51,185 bases of DNA from an uncultured Mollicutes bacterium (lineage in GTDB: Bacteria > Bacillota_I > Bacilli_A > RF39 > UBA660). Below, one piece after another: positions 41,086 through 49,839 of the stretch (its first letter is position 1; every line of letters begins with the position of its first letter). The translations under genes and the position numbers were made by a program. The stretch spans positions 1-51,185 of the forward strand of contig USTO01000001.1 of assembly GCA_900557675.1 (NCBI GenBank), given 5' to 3'. A model generated the notes under the pieces. It ran no database searches. It was not told the origin of the DNA and was given only the letters and a program-made list of their open reading frames with translations.

Positions 41086-42222
41086 ATGTATAAAGCGTAT
41101 AAATTTAGATTATATCCTAACGATATTCAAACAGAATTAATAAATAAAATCCTCGGATGTAGTAGATATACATATAATCACTATCTAGATAAAATGATAA
41201 ATAACGGTTATACCACATCCTATAATAACATAAAAGACTTTACCAATACTCTAAAATATGAAGCCCCCTTCCTTCAAGAAATAGATAATATAATAATACA
41301 CAAATCCATTTATAATTTAGGTGACGCTTTCAAAAGAAATTTTAACCAAATTAGCGGATATCCCAAGTTTAAAAGCAAATACAAGAGAAATAGCTATAAT
41401 ACCCCCGCCACATACACAGGAAGTTCCTGCAATATAGAATTAGACTTAAAATCCAGAAAATTAAAACTCCCCCAATTAGACTGGATAAAAGTTCGTGGAT
41501 ATAAAAATATAAAAACAATCAACGGCAAAATAAGAAATGCCACTATCTCTAAAGAACCAACCGGCAAATACTATGTATCCATCTTATACGAAATGTATGA
41601 AAAAATTCCAGGCTCTACCCCCAAAAGCATCGTTGGAATAGATCTAGGCGTAAAAAAACTATTAACCCTATCCGACGGTATAACTTACGATAATAATAAA
41701 TATATAGATAAATACCAAAAAAGAATAAAAAGAAAACAAAGAGAATTATCTCGTAAAGAAAAAGGCAGTAAAAACTACTATAAATGTAAAAAAGAACTAG
41801 CCATTCTTTATAGCAAACTAGCCAACGCTAGAAAATACTACACCCATAAAATAACTAAAAAAATAACTGATAATTACGACATCATTACTTGCGAAAAACT
41901 AACAACCAAAGAAATGATTATTAAAGGAAAAACCACCAAACTATCTAGTAAAATAAACGATGCCACTTTTAGTGAAATAATAAGACAACTCCTTTATAAA
42001 TCAAAATTCAAAGGTAAAAAATTCTACCAAGTAAGTACCTATTACCCCTCTAGCCAAATATGTAATAGATGCAATAATCAAGATAGAAAATACAAAGATT
42101 TAACCGAAAGAGAGTACAACTGCCCTAAATGTGGAGAAAAAATAGATAGAGATTTAAACGCAAGTATAAATATAATGTTCGAAGGATTAAAGTTATATAT
42201 AAAAAGTTATGCTAATACATAA
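41086..42222 (+). CDS. tnpB: RNA-guided nuclease TnpB (IS200/IS605 family)
   Basis: A 378-residue TnpB, the ancestor-type of Cas12 nucleases. The N-terminal MYKAYKFRLYPN is standard. The RuvC centre is intact: Asp in IVGIDLGVKK, Glu in ITCEKLTTKE and Asp in IDRDLNASINI. The zinc finger CNRCNN...YNCPKCG is complete, and YYPSSQIC is the normal pre-finger motif. All catalytic residues suggest an active enzyme. ATG at 41086 follows AAGGTGG; an upstream start at 41053 is in frame without an RBS. The guide RNA is expected to overlap the 3' end of this gene and the right end. Confidence 0.93.
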   Translation: MYKAYKFRLYPNDIQTELINKILGCSRYTYNHYLDKMINNGYTTSYNNIKDFTNTLKYEAPFLQEIDNIIIHKSIYNLGDAFKRNFNQISGYPKFKSKYKRNSYNTPATYTGSSCNIELDLKSRKLKLPQLDWIKVRGYKNIKTINGKIRNATISKEPTGKYYVSILYEMYEKIPGSTPKSIVGIDLGVKKLLTLSDGITYDNNKYIDKYQKRIKRKQRELSRKEKGSKNYYKCKKELAILYSKLANARKYYTHKITKKITDNYDIITCEKLTTKEMIIKGKTTKLSSKINDATFSEIIRQLLYKSKFKGKKFYQVSTYYPSSQICNRCNNQDRKYKDLTEREYNCPKCGEKIDRDLNASINIMFEGLKLYIKSYANT

Positions 42223-42361
42223 AATTTCTTTATAATAAAAAAATAAGTACGGTAGCACAAATAAGTACGGTAGCACATATCGGAATTTAAGTCTGTGGAG
42301 AAGTCTGGTTACAGGGTCTATGAAGCAGAAAGTATATCACTGTGAAGTGGTTTAAGTCAAA
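42180..42361 (+). ncRNA. Putative omegaRNA (reRNA) of TnpB
   Basis: From known TnpB systems, the guide RNA runs from the end of tnpB through the right end. Here the region is non-coding, contains two tandem copies of an 18-mer (42241-42258 and 42259-42276) and GC-richer, foldable sequence at 42279-42361. The guide would be the first ~16-20 nt past the right end, in the hpf upstream region. Ends are inferred. Confidence 0.45.
42241..42276. repeat. Two tandem 18-bp repeats
   Basis: The unit beginning AAATAAGTACGG and ending TAGCAC occurs twice, head to tail, without mismatches. It lies just after the tnpB stop. Confidence 0.85.
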
Positions 42362-42443
42362 TTTGTCTTTAGTTTTAACATCTAGTTAACTTCCACAAAA
42401 TTATCACAAAAAGTGATATAATAGAACTAGAAAGGGTGATAAA

Positions 42444-42974
42444 ATGAAATACAATATTCGTGGTGACAAAATGGAAGTTACTGATGCAATTAATTCCTAT
42501 GTTGAAACAAAATTAGGAAAATTAGAAAAATATTTCAAAGATGAAAGTCTTAACGCAAATGTTAACCTAAAAGTAAGAGGCAACAGACAAATAATAGAGG
42601 TAACAGTTCCTACTGATAAATTCATATTAAGAAGTGAAGAAGAATCTGATGACCTTTACAGTGCTATTGACCTCGTAATAGATAAACTCGAAAGACAGAT
42701 AAGAAAAAATAAGACTAGGATAAATAAACAGAATTTGCAAGGAAAATATATGTCCTTCAATCTTGAATACGAACTCCCAAAAGAGGAAGAGACAAAGGAC
42801 AAAATAGTTAAAAGAAAAACCATTGAAATGAAACCGATGGATGAAGAAGAAGCAATGCTTGAAATGGATTTATTAGGTCACTCATTCTTTGTTTACAAAG
42901 ATGAAGCAACTGATAAAATATGCGTTCTTTACAAAAGAAAAGACGGTAATTTAGGCTTAATCGAAACCAACTAA
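42444..42974 (+). CDS. hpf: Ribosome hibernation promoting factor, long form
   Basis: A 176-residue HPF that pairs 70S ribosomes into inactive 100S dimers. Residues 1-100 are the S30AE/YfiA domain (MKYNIRGDKMEVTDAINSYVETKLGKLEKYF). An acidic/basic linker follows, then the C-terminal dimerisation domain (GHSFFVYKDEATDKICVLYKRKDGNLGLIET). The long form is usual for Firmicutes. RBS AAAGGGTG. The upstream ~220 nt belong mostly to the tnpB element, so its native promoter may have been displaced. A TATAAT-like box remains at about 42415-42420. Confidence 0.95.
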   Translation: MKYNIRGDKMEVTDAINSYVETKLGKLEKYFKDESLNANVNLKVRGNRQIIEVTVPTDKFILRSEEESDDLYSAIDLVIDKLERQIRKNKTRINKQNLQGKYMSFNLEYELPKEEETKDKIVKRKTIEMKPMDEEEAMLEMDLLGHSFFVYKDEATDKICVLYKRKDGNLGLIETN

Positions 42975-42975
42975 A

Positions 42976-43003
42976 AAGGGTGGGAACAATCCCACTCTTT
43001 TAC
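42976..43003. terminator. Bidirectional terminator
   Basis: AAGGGTGGGA (42976-42985) pairs with TCCCACTCTT (42990-42999), with one G-T pair and an ACAA loop. A and T runs flank it, so it can serve hpf (+) and the esterase gene (-). Confidence 0.88.
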
Positions 43004-43731
43004 ATTTCAATGGTTTTATTAATATCCATAATATACTTTTTTCTAAGAAAGGTTATAACAGCCGTAATAACCTCATCCTTCCTCTTTCCCGTAAAGCAAT
43101 CATGATTAACACTATCCATATTAACAAGAATATTTACTTTCGATTTAACAACTTTATGAACATACTGACAACTTTCACTAGGAACAATCTTATCACTAGT
43201 TCCGTGAATAATCATAATCGGTGCCGTAATATTTTTAGGACTATCGTGGTACTCATCAACAAGCTTCGTAAACTCCATAGCTGTCTTAATAGGCACCTTT
43301 AAAATCCTTGACAAAACTAAATGAATATCCAGCCCGCCAAAAATTTCAGGACTCTTTTTAATACTCTTAATAACATCAATCTTATCATTCTTAAAATACA
43401 TATATCTAAAAGCCGGAGCTGCTAAAACCACTTTCTTGACATATTTATTATACTTACTAGCAATATAACTAGCAATAACCCCTCCCATACTATGTCCAAC
43501 AACATAAATATTCTTATATCCAATACTAATAATTTTATCCATCATCCTCTCCGCTGAATTAATCCAATCCTCACAACTAACATTAGAAATAAAAGTCTTA
43601 TTGTGCCCTGGCAGAGTAAAGGTATAAACATCAAAATCTAAATAATATTGAAGTTCATTTCCAAGTTCCCCATAATCAAAGGAATTACCAGCAAATCCAT
43701 GAATAAGTAATATAGCTTTTCTAAATAACAT
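43000..43731 (-). CDS. Alpha/beta hydrolase (carboxylesterase/monoacylglycerol lipase-like)
   Basis: A 243-residue alpha/beta hydrolase. AILLIHGFAGNSFDYGEL gives the oxyanion HG. The nucleophile Ser sits in VVGHSMGGVIAS. The acid is probably the Asp in IIHGTSDKIVP, and the catalytic His lies in DSVNHDCFTGK. The family resembles Bacillus Est30-type carboxylesterases and monoacylglycerol lipases. No signal peptide. RBS GGGAGTG. Not obviously linked to the germination operon, which lies upstream on the same strand, 34 nt away. Confidence 0.87.
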   Translation of the reverse strand: MLFRKAILLIHGFAGNSFDYGELGNELQYYLDFDVYTFTLPGHNKTFISNVSCEDWINSAERMMDKIISIGYKNIYVVGHSMGGVIASYIASKYNKYVKKVVLAAPAFRYMYFKNDKIDVIKSIKKSPEIFGGLDIHLVLSRILKVPIKTAMEFTKLVDEYHDSPKNITAPIMIIHGTSDKIVPSESCQYVHKVVKSKVNILVNMDSVNHDCFTGKRKDEVITAVITFLRKKYIMDINKTIEM

Positions 43732-43764
43732 AAAATCACTCCCATATAATTGTATCAGAAAAAA

Positions 43765-44865
43765 TTAACAATTACTAGTTTTCACCCTCTTTTTTTTAAA
43801 TAAAATACCAAGAAAAAGTAAAGTGATAATTCCAAAAGCTCCCATACAAATAAAAGAATAAATATTAGAGATAAAATAATCAAATAAAGTATTATTTTTA
43901 AAACACACATTTCCTAAAATTAAAATCAAAATAGAACTAATAAGAATAACGATTCTATTAGGATTATCTTCTTCCTTATGCCAAGCAAACTCTGTAATAA
44001 AATAAATTACAATCGAAATATACATAACCGCTCCAAATATCCATTGCATTGCAATCAAATTTTCAATTCTATCAATAAAATTCATAAAAGAAATCTTTTG
44101 CATAACCAAATACTCTGGATATTGATACATCGCAATTAAATACTTACCCAATGCCGTAACAGTAAGAAATATAATACAAAAACAAACAACTAATGAAAAA
44201 ATATAAATAAAAGTTCCATACTTTTTCACCTTTTCCTTATTCGTAATCCGATCCATTTTTACCGCTCCAATCAAAAAACTAGGTATAATATTTGTAAACA
44301 TTAAAAGAATTCCCCCTTTAAAAACATTCCCAATCCCTTCCCCCATAAAAGGCATAATATTATCCATCTTAATATCTGGAATAAGTCCAATACCAGCTAC
44401 AAAAAATAAAGAAAAATTAATAAACAAAATAATTATTCCAACCCTAGAAATAACCTGAAATCCCTTACTAACATTAAATATAACGACAATAATTAAAAGA
44501 ACTGAAACCAAAAATAAAGGTGTTCTAGTCAAATACTGTGATGAAACAAAATTAGAAATACTAAACAAACTAGTAGTAGCAATCACCACTCCAATAAGAC
44601 ACAAAACAAAATTACAAACATTTCCCACTTTCTTCCCCAAAATTTCTCTGCTAATATCAAATAAAGACAAATCCCCCCTATAATTAAGAACAAAAAACAA
44701 CATTTTTAAATAAAATAAACCCAAAACTCCCTCAACAATAATACTAAGATAACTATCAATAGAACTATTTACAAATAAAATTTGTGACCCAATCCCAATA
44801 ATTGTCCCAATAATCGGAAATGCCATTAAAGCAACATACTGTAAACTATTAATTTTCCACTTCAT
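43765..44865 (-). CDS. Spore germination permease, GerB (GerAB) family
   Basis: A 366-residue membrane protein with about ten helices, of the amino acid-polyamine-organocation-like GerAB group. It forms the part of the germinant receptor that senses small molecules. Recognisable: the start LQYVALMAFPIIGTIIGIGSQ, FDISREILGKKVGN and MQWIFGAVMYISIVIYFI. The third gene of the operon; its ATG overlaps the GerC gene by 17 nt (RBS AGGAGG). Order A-C-B differs from A-B-C in B. subtilis gerA. Confidence 0.9.
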   Translation of the reverse strand: MKWKINSLQYVALMAFPIIGTIIGIGSQILFVNSSIDSYLSIIVEGVLGLFYLKMLFFVLNYRGDLSLFDISREILGKKVGNVCNFVLCLIGVVIATTSLFSISNFVSSQYLTRTPLFLVSVLLIIVVIFNVSKGFQVISRVGIIILFINFSLFFVAGIGLIPDIKMDNIMPFMGEGIGNVFKGGILLMFTNIIPSFLIGAVKMDRITNKEKVKKYGTFIYIFSLVVCFCIIFLTVTALGKYLIAMYQYPEYLVMQKISFMNFIDRIENLIAMQWIFGAVMYISIVIYFITEFAWHKEEDNPNRIVILISSILILILGNVCFKNNTLFDYFISNIYSFICMGAFGIITLLFLGILFKKKRVKTSNC

Positions 44866-46117
44866 AAATACCTCCTAACCCATTACCCTTCGAAAATAAA
44901 TTAACATCACTCTCAACTTCAATCTCTATATTTCTAAAATACTCATCCCAATCCCTTTTCACCGTCTTATAATACCCATTCATCTTCTTATAATACATAT
45001 CCTCAATACCAAAAATATCCGATTTATACTTATCCCGAATGCTATAAAAACTCTTCTTAACCATCCCTTCAATACGTTCATTAAGCCTCTTATTAATCCT
45101 CATAATCACCTTCTCATCCCGCAAATCCATCCTACAATGAGTCTCTGCAATCGATGCACGCCCCCTAATTTTGACGGAAATTTTCCCATCTTTCAAAACA
45201 TCCATCCCACTCTTAATCTTAATAATATCCAAAACAACAAATTTATTATCATCACATTCATACTCTATGAGAGTCTTATTAAGGTTTCCCGTAATAAAGT
45301 TATAAGAAATACTCTCTTCTTCGGTCAAAAATCCCAAAAACTCACTACCCCTAAACACACCCATTGTTGATATTAAAATGTTAGCATCATAATCAGACTT
45401 CTTCAAATTCTCGGTACTTTCTCCCTCAATATCCTCCTCCATCTTATCAATATCCTTCGCATCCCCATTATTATTACCCCTATCACTATCACTAATATTA
45501 CTAATATTTTTCCCCCTATTATCCCTACTATTAATAATCTCAATAGACGGCATCACCACATCCCACCTCGGATTAAGATACTTATTAAGAAGTCCACTAA
45601 ACATAATGTTCTCATTAATACCCATAATCTCATTACTATTAATCAAACTATTAGCAATATCTTCTCCCGAAATATTAACAAGAGGCGTCATAACCTTCAA
45701 AACATCACTAGGACTATTCCCCTTTGTCATTACCATATAAAACTCATTCCTAATATCAGGATTTCTATAAATAAAATCCATAACCTCAGGCAAATAATTC
45801 CTAGCAACCTCTTCACTAATAACCACAACTCTAGCGTGCGAAGCAAATAACCTCTTAGAAGTAAGAAGTGAAGCCTCTCTTACCGACTCCTCTAAACTCT
45901 TAGATGGATAATCATAAACCACCACACTAGCCTGTTCATACCCCGTATTATTACTAGCATTATTAGAATTAACAATCTGGTATGAAACCCTAAACTCTCC
46001 ATCCTTATGATCAATCCCAATTGCCGAAATAATAGCAATACTATTCAATTCCTCATAGTTATAACATCCCCCCAAAAAACAAATCATAACAACTACTAAA
46101 CCAATTCTCTTAATCAT
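44849..46117 (-). CDS. Spore germination lipoprotein, GerC (GerAC) family
   Basis: A 422-residue lipoprotein subunit of a germinant receptor. The signal MIKRIGLVVVMICFLGGC has a clear lipobox (LGGC). YNYEELNSIAIISAIGID is the family start, SKRLFASHARVVVISEEVARNYLP a middle signature, and the C-terminal DIFGIEDMYYKKMNGYYKTVKRDWDEYF a conserved ending. An Asn/Asp-rich insertion around residues 195-235 (NNNGDAKDIDKMEEDIEGE) is unusual. It overlaps the GerA gene by 8 nt. Confidence 0.92.
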   Translation of the reverse strand: MIKRIGLVVVMICFLGGCYNYEELNSIAIISAIGIDHKDGEFRVSYQIVNSNNASNNTGYEQASVVVYDYPSKSLEESVREASLLTSKRLFASHARVVVISEEVARNYLPEVMDFIYRNPDIRNEFYMVMTKGNSPSDVLKVMTPLVNISGEDIANSLINSNEIMGINENIMFSGLLNKYLNPRWDVVMPSIEIINSRDNRGKNISNISDSDRGNNNGDAKDIDKMEEDIEGESTENLKKSDYDANILISTMGVFRGSEFLGFLTEEESISYNFITGNLNKTLIEYECDDNKFVVLDIIKIKSGMDVLKDGKISVKIRGRASIAETHCRMDLRDEKVIMRINKRLNERIEGMVKKSFYSIRDKYKSDIFGIEDMYYKKMNGYYKTVKRDWDEYFRNIEIEVESDVNLFSKGNGLGGIYEVEN

Positions 46118-47558
46118 TCATATCACCCATTTTCACCCTATTATCAGACAAATAACTAACCCTCTTTTTGATCATTTTCTCAGGAAATTTAACAATACTA
46201 TTTTTAAGTCCCTCTATATAAGTGGGAATAAACGGCATCAAATAAGGCTTTCCAAAAGACTTAAGACTAGCCATTTTAATAAGATAAACACAAAAAGCCA
46301 GCACTAGCCCATACATTCCCATAAAACTAGCCGCAATCATAAAAAATAATCTGTACCACCTAAGTCCATTAATAATTTCCTGTTCTGAAAACGATAAAGC
46401 CGCAATCGATGTCAGTGCCACAACAATAATCATAATCGGTGACACAAGCCCAGCATTAACAGCCGCTTCCCCAAGTATCAACGCTCCAACAATCGATAAA
46501 GCACTCGATGTAAAATTAGGAATCCTAAGATCACTCTCCCGCAAAATCTCAAAAGAAAGTATCATAATAAGAGCCTCAAAAAACGCTGGAAACGGAATAT
46601 TATTCCTTTGAGCTGCAAAATTAATAATAAGAAGCGTAGGTATCATCTCCTGATTGTAAGTAGTAATAGCAATATAAAACGCCGGCGTCAAAAGCGAAAT
46701 ATGAAACGCCAAATACTTCACAATCCTCGTAAAAGTAACATTTATCCCCTTATTATACCTATCCTCCGCATCAATAAAACAATCACTAAGTAATCCAGGC
46801 ATAATCAGAACAAAAGGCGAATTATCAACCACAATTACCACTTTTCCATTCAAAAGTGCTTCCGCGGTCGTATCCGGTCTTTCACTGCTAATAATTGTCG
46901 GAAACACAGACTTATCTTCCTTTTCAATTAAATTCTTAATCTGTCCCGAATTAATAATCCCTGAAATATCAATATTCTCAAGTCTCTTCTTAACAGTATC
47001 AACAAGTTCCTCTTTAACAATCCCATTAACATAAAGAAGACTAACCTTAGTACCCGTATACTTCCCAATCTTAAAATCCATAACCCATAAATCACTAGAA
47101 CGAATTCTTCTATAAATAAGCCCAATATTAGTTTCGATATTCTCATTAAAACTATCCATAGCCCCTCTAACACTATTCTCTGTAAGAGGACTAGATATTC
47201 CCCTAGATAAGTTTTTTTTCGTTTCAACAGCTATCGGTTTCTTTCCCTCCACCAATATTACCGTAAATCCACTATTAATATGATAAATAATATCATCAAA
47301 AGAATTCAAAATCTTAACCTTAAAAACATCAATACTATTAACAATTTCTCTATAAATATTTTTACATCTAACTCCTCTTTCTTCAATACTATCTAAGCTC
47401 CTAATAACAAAATCACTAATACTATCACTAGAACAAACCGTTTCATTATAAATAATATAAATAATCTCCTCATTAATAAATTTCTTTCTATATATAAAGT
47501 TACCATTCTCATTAGTTTTCCATTTAATCTTTTCTACAATACTATTAATCTTTTCCAT
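46110..47558 (-). CDS. Spore germination protein, GerA (GerAA) family
   Basis: A 482-residue subunit of the germinant receptor, first gene of the operon. A long soluble N-terminal domain leads to DFKIGKYTGTKVSLLYVNGIVKEELVDTVKKRL. Then PDTTAEALLNGKVVIVVDNSPFVLIMP and the membrane part with ISLLTPAFYIAITTYNQEMIPT and AFFEALIMILSFEILRES follow, all GerA signatures. In-frame ATGs occur further upstream to 47585; GGTGA before 47558 is the best RBS. A sigma-G-like -10 (CATATTA) lies about 50 nt upstream, without a clear -35. Together with the next two genes it should form one complete receptor. Confidence 0.92.
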   Translation of the reverse strand: MEKINSIVEKIKWKTNENGNFIYRKKFINEEIIYIIYNETVCSSDSISDFVIRSLDSIEERGVRCKNIYREIVNSIDVFKVKILNSFDDIIYHINSGFTVILVEGKKPIAVETKKNLSRGISSPLTENSVRGAMDSFNENIETNIGLIYRRIRSSDLWVMDFKIGKYTGTKVSLLYVNGIVKEELVDTVKKRLENIDISGIINSGQIKNLIEKEDKSVFPTIISSERPDTTAEALLNGKVVIVVDNSPFVLIMPGLLSDCFIDAEDRYNKGINVTFTRIVKYLAFHISLLTPAFYIAITTYNQEMIPTLLIINFAAQRNNIPFPAFFEALIMILSFEILRESDLRIPNFTSSALSIVGALILGEAAVNAGLVSPIMIIVVALTSIAALSFSEQEIINGLRWYRLFFMIAASFMGMYGLVLAFCVYLIKMASLKSFGKPYLMPFIPTYIEGLKNSIVKFPEKMIKKRVSYLSDNRVKMGDMND

Positions 47559-47688
47559 ACAATTCACCATTTTTATTATTACCAACTATTAAAAATAATA
47601 TGTATAAATTAATAATGTAAACTATCCCAAAAGACTTGTAAGAAACAGCAAAATATGATAAACTACTATTAGAAAAGATGGTGAGTAA

Positions 47689-49002
47689 ATGGAAGACAAA
47701 AAAAGAAAAAACGAACGAAAAAAATTGCAGATTTTCAAAAACTGCACCCCTAAACACGCAAAAAAAAGACCATTATTTCATAAATTACAAACAAAGAAAG
47801 AAAAAAACAAAGAAAGAAATACCTATACTTTTGAAGAAGTATTTATAATAATGATAATATCCCTAGTAATAGGATTTTTTACCTGTTTCTCACTAAATAA
47901 AATCCTATCAGGCGGAAAAAATTATCGATTACTATCCAAAGATTTAAACAAATTTGTTGATACATATCAAACCATATTAAAAAACTATCCCGATAAACTA
48001 GATACAAGTAAACTTGTCGAGAGTGCAATCGAAGGAATGATGTCCTCCATTGGAGATAAATACACCACATATAACGATGTCGACGGAGCAACAACATTTA
48101 ACGAAACCGTAAGTGGAACTTATGAGGGAATAGGTTGCCTAGTAACAACAACAGAAAACAGTATTCAAATAATTGAAGTCTTCGACGATAGCCCCGCTAG
48201 CAAAGCTGGCTTAAAAGAAAAAGATATAATAAAGAAAATAGACGGCCAAGACTTCTCAGATAAAACTAGCTCAGATATGGCAAACTATATAAAAGAATCA
48301 GAAAAAAAAGAAATAAAAATAACTATCCAAAGAGATAGTGAAGAAAAAGAAGTAAAACTAAAGCGACAAAAACTAGAGGTACCAACAGTAACTACTAAAA
48401 TATATGAAAACAACGATAAAAAAATAGGCTATATAGATATATCAATTTTTTCCTCAGTAACTGATAAACAATTCAAAGAAAAACTAAAAGAATTAGAAAA
48501 AAAAGAAATTGACGGATTAATAATAGATGTTAGAGATAATAATGGAGGATACCTAAACGTCGTAACAAACATTGCATCAAACCTTCTCAAAAAAGGAGAT
48601 ATAATATATAAGTTAGAGAAAAGTAACAAAAAAGTAGAAACCAAAAAAGATACAACCAAGGAAAAACGTACCTACCCAATAGCAGTTCTAGTAAACGCTG
48701 GTAGTGCTTCCGCTTCCGAAATACTAGCATCAGCTATTAAAGAAAGCTATAAAGGCTTCGTAGTAGGAACAAATACGTATGGAAAAGGAACAGTTCAACA
48801 AACAATGAACTTAGAAGATGGCAGTATGATAAAATATACTATTGAAAACTGGTTAACACCAAATGGTAACTGGATAAATGAAGTAGGGGTAACTCCAACT
48901 AACGTTGTAGAATTAGATGAAATCTATTATCAAAAACCAATTTCAGAAAATGATAATCAATTACAAGAAGCCATAAATTTAGTAAGTAATCAGCAGAAAT
49001 AG
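47689..49002 (+). CDS. S41 C-terminal processing peptidase (CtpB-like)
   Basis: 437-residue membrane-anchored serine protease. A basic N-terminus (~1-50) precedes one membrane helix (FIIMIISLVIGFFTCFSL). A tail-specific-protease N domain, a PDZ domain (GTYEGIGCLV...SPASKAGLKEKDIIKKIDG) and the catalytic domain follow. The Ser lies in VLVNAGSASASEILASA, and the catalytic Lys in GTNTYGKGTVQQ. LIIDVRDNNGGYLN is the usual substrate-binding strand. In B. subtilis CtpB helps trigger pro-sigma-K cleavage; a sigK gene is in this window. The same family also has vegetative CtpA, so the sporulation role is inference. Confidence 0.9.
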   Translation: MEDKKRKNERKKLQIFKNCTPKHAKKRPLFHKLQTKKEKNKERNTYTFEEVFIIMIISLVIGFFTCFSLNKILSGGKNYRLLSKDLNKFVDTYQTILKNYPDKLDTSKLVESAIEGMMSSIGDKYTTYNDVDGATTFNETVSGTYEGIGCLVTTTENSIQIIEVFDDSPASKAGLKEKDIIKKIDGQDFSDKTSSDMANYIKESEKKEIKITIQRDSEEKEVKLKRQKLEVPTVTTKIYENNDKKIGYIDISIFSSVTDKQFKEKLKELEKKEIDGLIIDVRDNNGGYLNVVTNIASNLLKKGDIIYKLEKSNKKVETKKDTTKEKRTYPIAVLVNAGSASASEILASAIKESYKGFVVGTNTYGKGTVQQTMNLEDGSMIKYTIENWLTPNGNWINEVGVTPTNVVELDEIYYQKPISENDNQLQEAINLVSNQQK

Positions 49003-49020
49003 CAAAATTCTGCTTTTTTT
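48993..49020 (+). terminator. Terminator of the S41 protease gene
   Basis: GCAGAA (48993-48998) with TTCTGC (49008-49013), followed by T7. Confidence 0.85.
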
Positions 49021-49030
49021 ATAGAAAATA

Positions 49031-49082
49031 TTACATAAATGTAACCATTTAGGTAACAAAATAAAAAAAGTTGTGTTATAAT
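49031..49082 (+). promoter_or_regulatory. Candidate promoter and regulator site of the two-component operon
   Basis: TATAAT (49077-49082) lies ~32 nt before the start. Upstream are the palindrome TTACAT-AA-ATGTAA (49031-49044) and two GTAAC direct repeats 12 nt apart (49041 and 49053). LytTR regulators often bind paired direct repeats at such a position. The -35 is poor, which fits an activated promoter. Confidence 0.45.
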
Positions 49083-49113
49083 ATAGGTGAATTCATTCAG
49101 GAGGAGATATATT

Positions 49114-49839
49114 ATGCTAAGGTTCGTAATATGTGAAGATAAGCAAAAAGATTTAGAGAGGACAAGGCTAGCAGTTAACAAGGCAATGGTGCATTACGAT
49201 ATCGATTACAGAGTAAATACGTATACAGAGTTAACTCCAGAATTAGAAAACTTTATTAAAACCAATAACGACACAAAAATTTACATACTAGATATCGAGT
49301 TGAAAAGCACATCCGGAATTGAAGTAGCCAATATTATAAGAAAATATGATTGGAAAAGTTACATAGTAGTAACAACAGAATACACTAATCATAAAAGTGA
49401 AGTATTCCATTTTCGATTAATGATTGTTGACTACATCAGTAAAGGAAGTGGCGATTATAGCAAAAGACTAATTGAAACCATAAGTACAATATATGAAAAT
49501 ATTGAAAAAGATGCTATACTAGATTTCAATTTTGGTTCAAGACACCATCGTATTTTATGCAATGAAATAGCTTACATTGAAAAAGAGCCGCAGCAAACAA
49601 AATGTACAATTCATTTAATAGACGGTGCATCACTATCTATAAATACAACATTAGTTCAAATCAAAAAGAAATTAACTTCTAAGTTTTATCAATCACACCA
49701 AGCATGTATAGTAAATTCAGAAGCAATAAGAGACATAGACTTTTCTCAAAACTTAATTAAACTAAAAAATGATGTAGTAATATCACTATTATCAGAACGA
49801 CACAAAAAGGTTTTAAGACAGTTTGCAAAGCATTCTTAG
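49114..49839 (+). CDS. LytTR-family response regulator (AgrA-like)
   Basis: 241-residue regulator. The receiver domain (1-~125) has acidic Glu8/Asp9 (ICEDK) and the phospho-acceptor Asp60 (YILDIEL). The late Lys lies in YISKGSGDYSK. The LytTR DNA-binding domain (~140-240) has FNFGSRHHRILCNEIAYIE and FYQSHQACIVNSEAIRDID. This layout is that of AgrA/ComE regulators answering peptide signals. Start chosen at 49114 after AGGAGGAG; the frame opens earlier at 49087. It overlaps the kinase gene by 17 nt. No AgrB or AgrD gene is visible within the window. Confidence 0.9.
   Translation: MLRFVICEDKQKDLERTRLAVNKAMVHYDIDYRVNTYTELTPELENFIKTNNDTKIYILDIELKSTSGIEVANIIRKYDWKSYIVVTTEYTNHKSEVFHFRLMIVDYISKGSGDYSKRLIETISTIYENIEKDAILDFNFGSRHHRILCNEIAYIEKEPQQTKCTIHLIDGASLSINTTLVQIKKKLTSKFYQSHQACIVNSEAIRDIDFSQNLIKLKNDVVISLLSERHKKVLRQFAKHS

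Larger units (their letters stand above)
41030..42361 (+). mobile_element. TnpB-only IS200/IS605-type element (approximate ends)
   Basis: Contains an intact tnpB and no tnpA. The right end is estimated from a structured segment with TGAAGCAGAA at 42320-42329 and a small CACT...AGTG hairpin at 42339-42350. That layout resembles IS200/IS605-family right ends. The left end cannot be placed exactly. TnpB-only elements depend on a TnpA supplied elsewhere for movement. It sits between the nrnA terminator and hpf. Confidence 0.65.

Noticed and set aside
41053..42222. A Cas12 effector of a CRISPR system
   Set aside because: Size, zinc finger and the missing array show a TnpB of the IS200/IS605 family.
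42362..42443. A conserved RNA upstream of hpf (raiA-type)
   Set aside because: Most of the gap is taken up by the tnpB element, and the remainder is only ~80 nt of AT-rich sequence.
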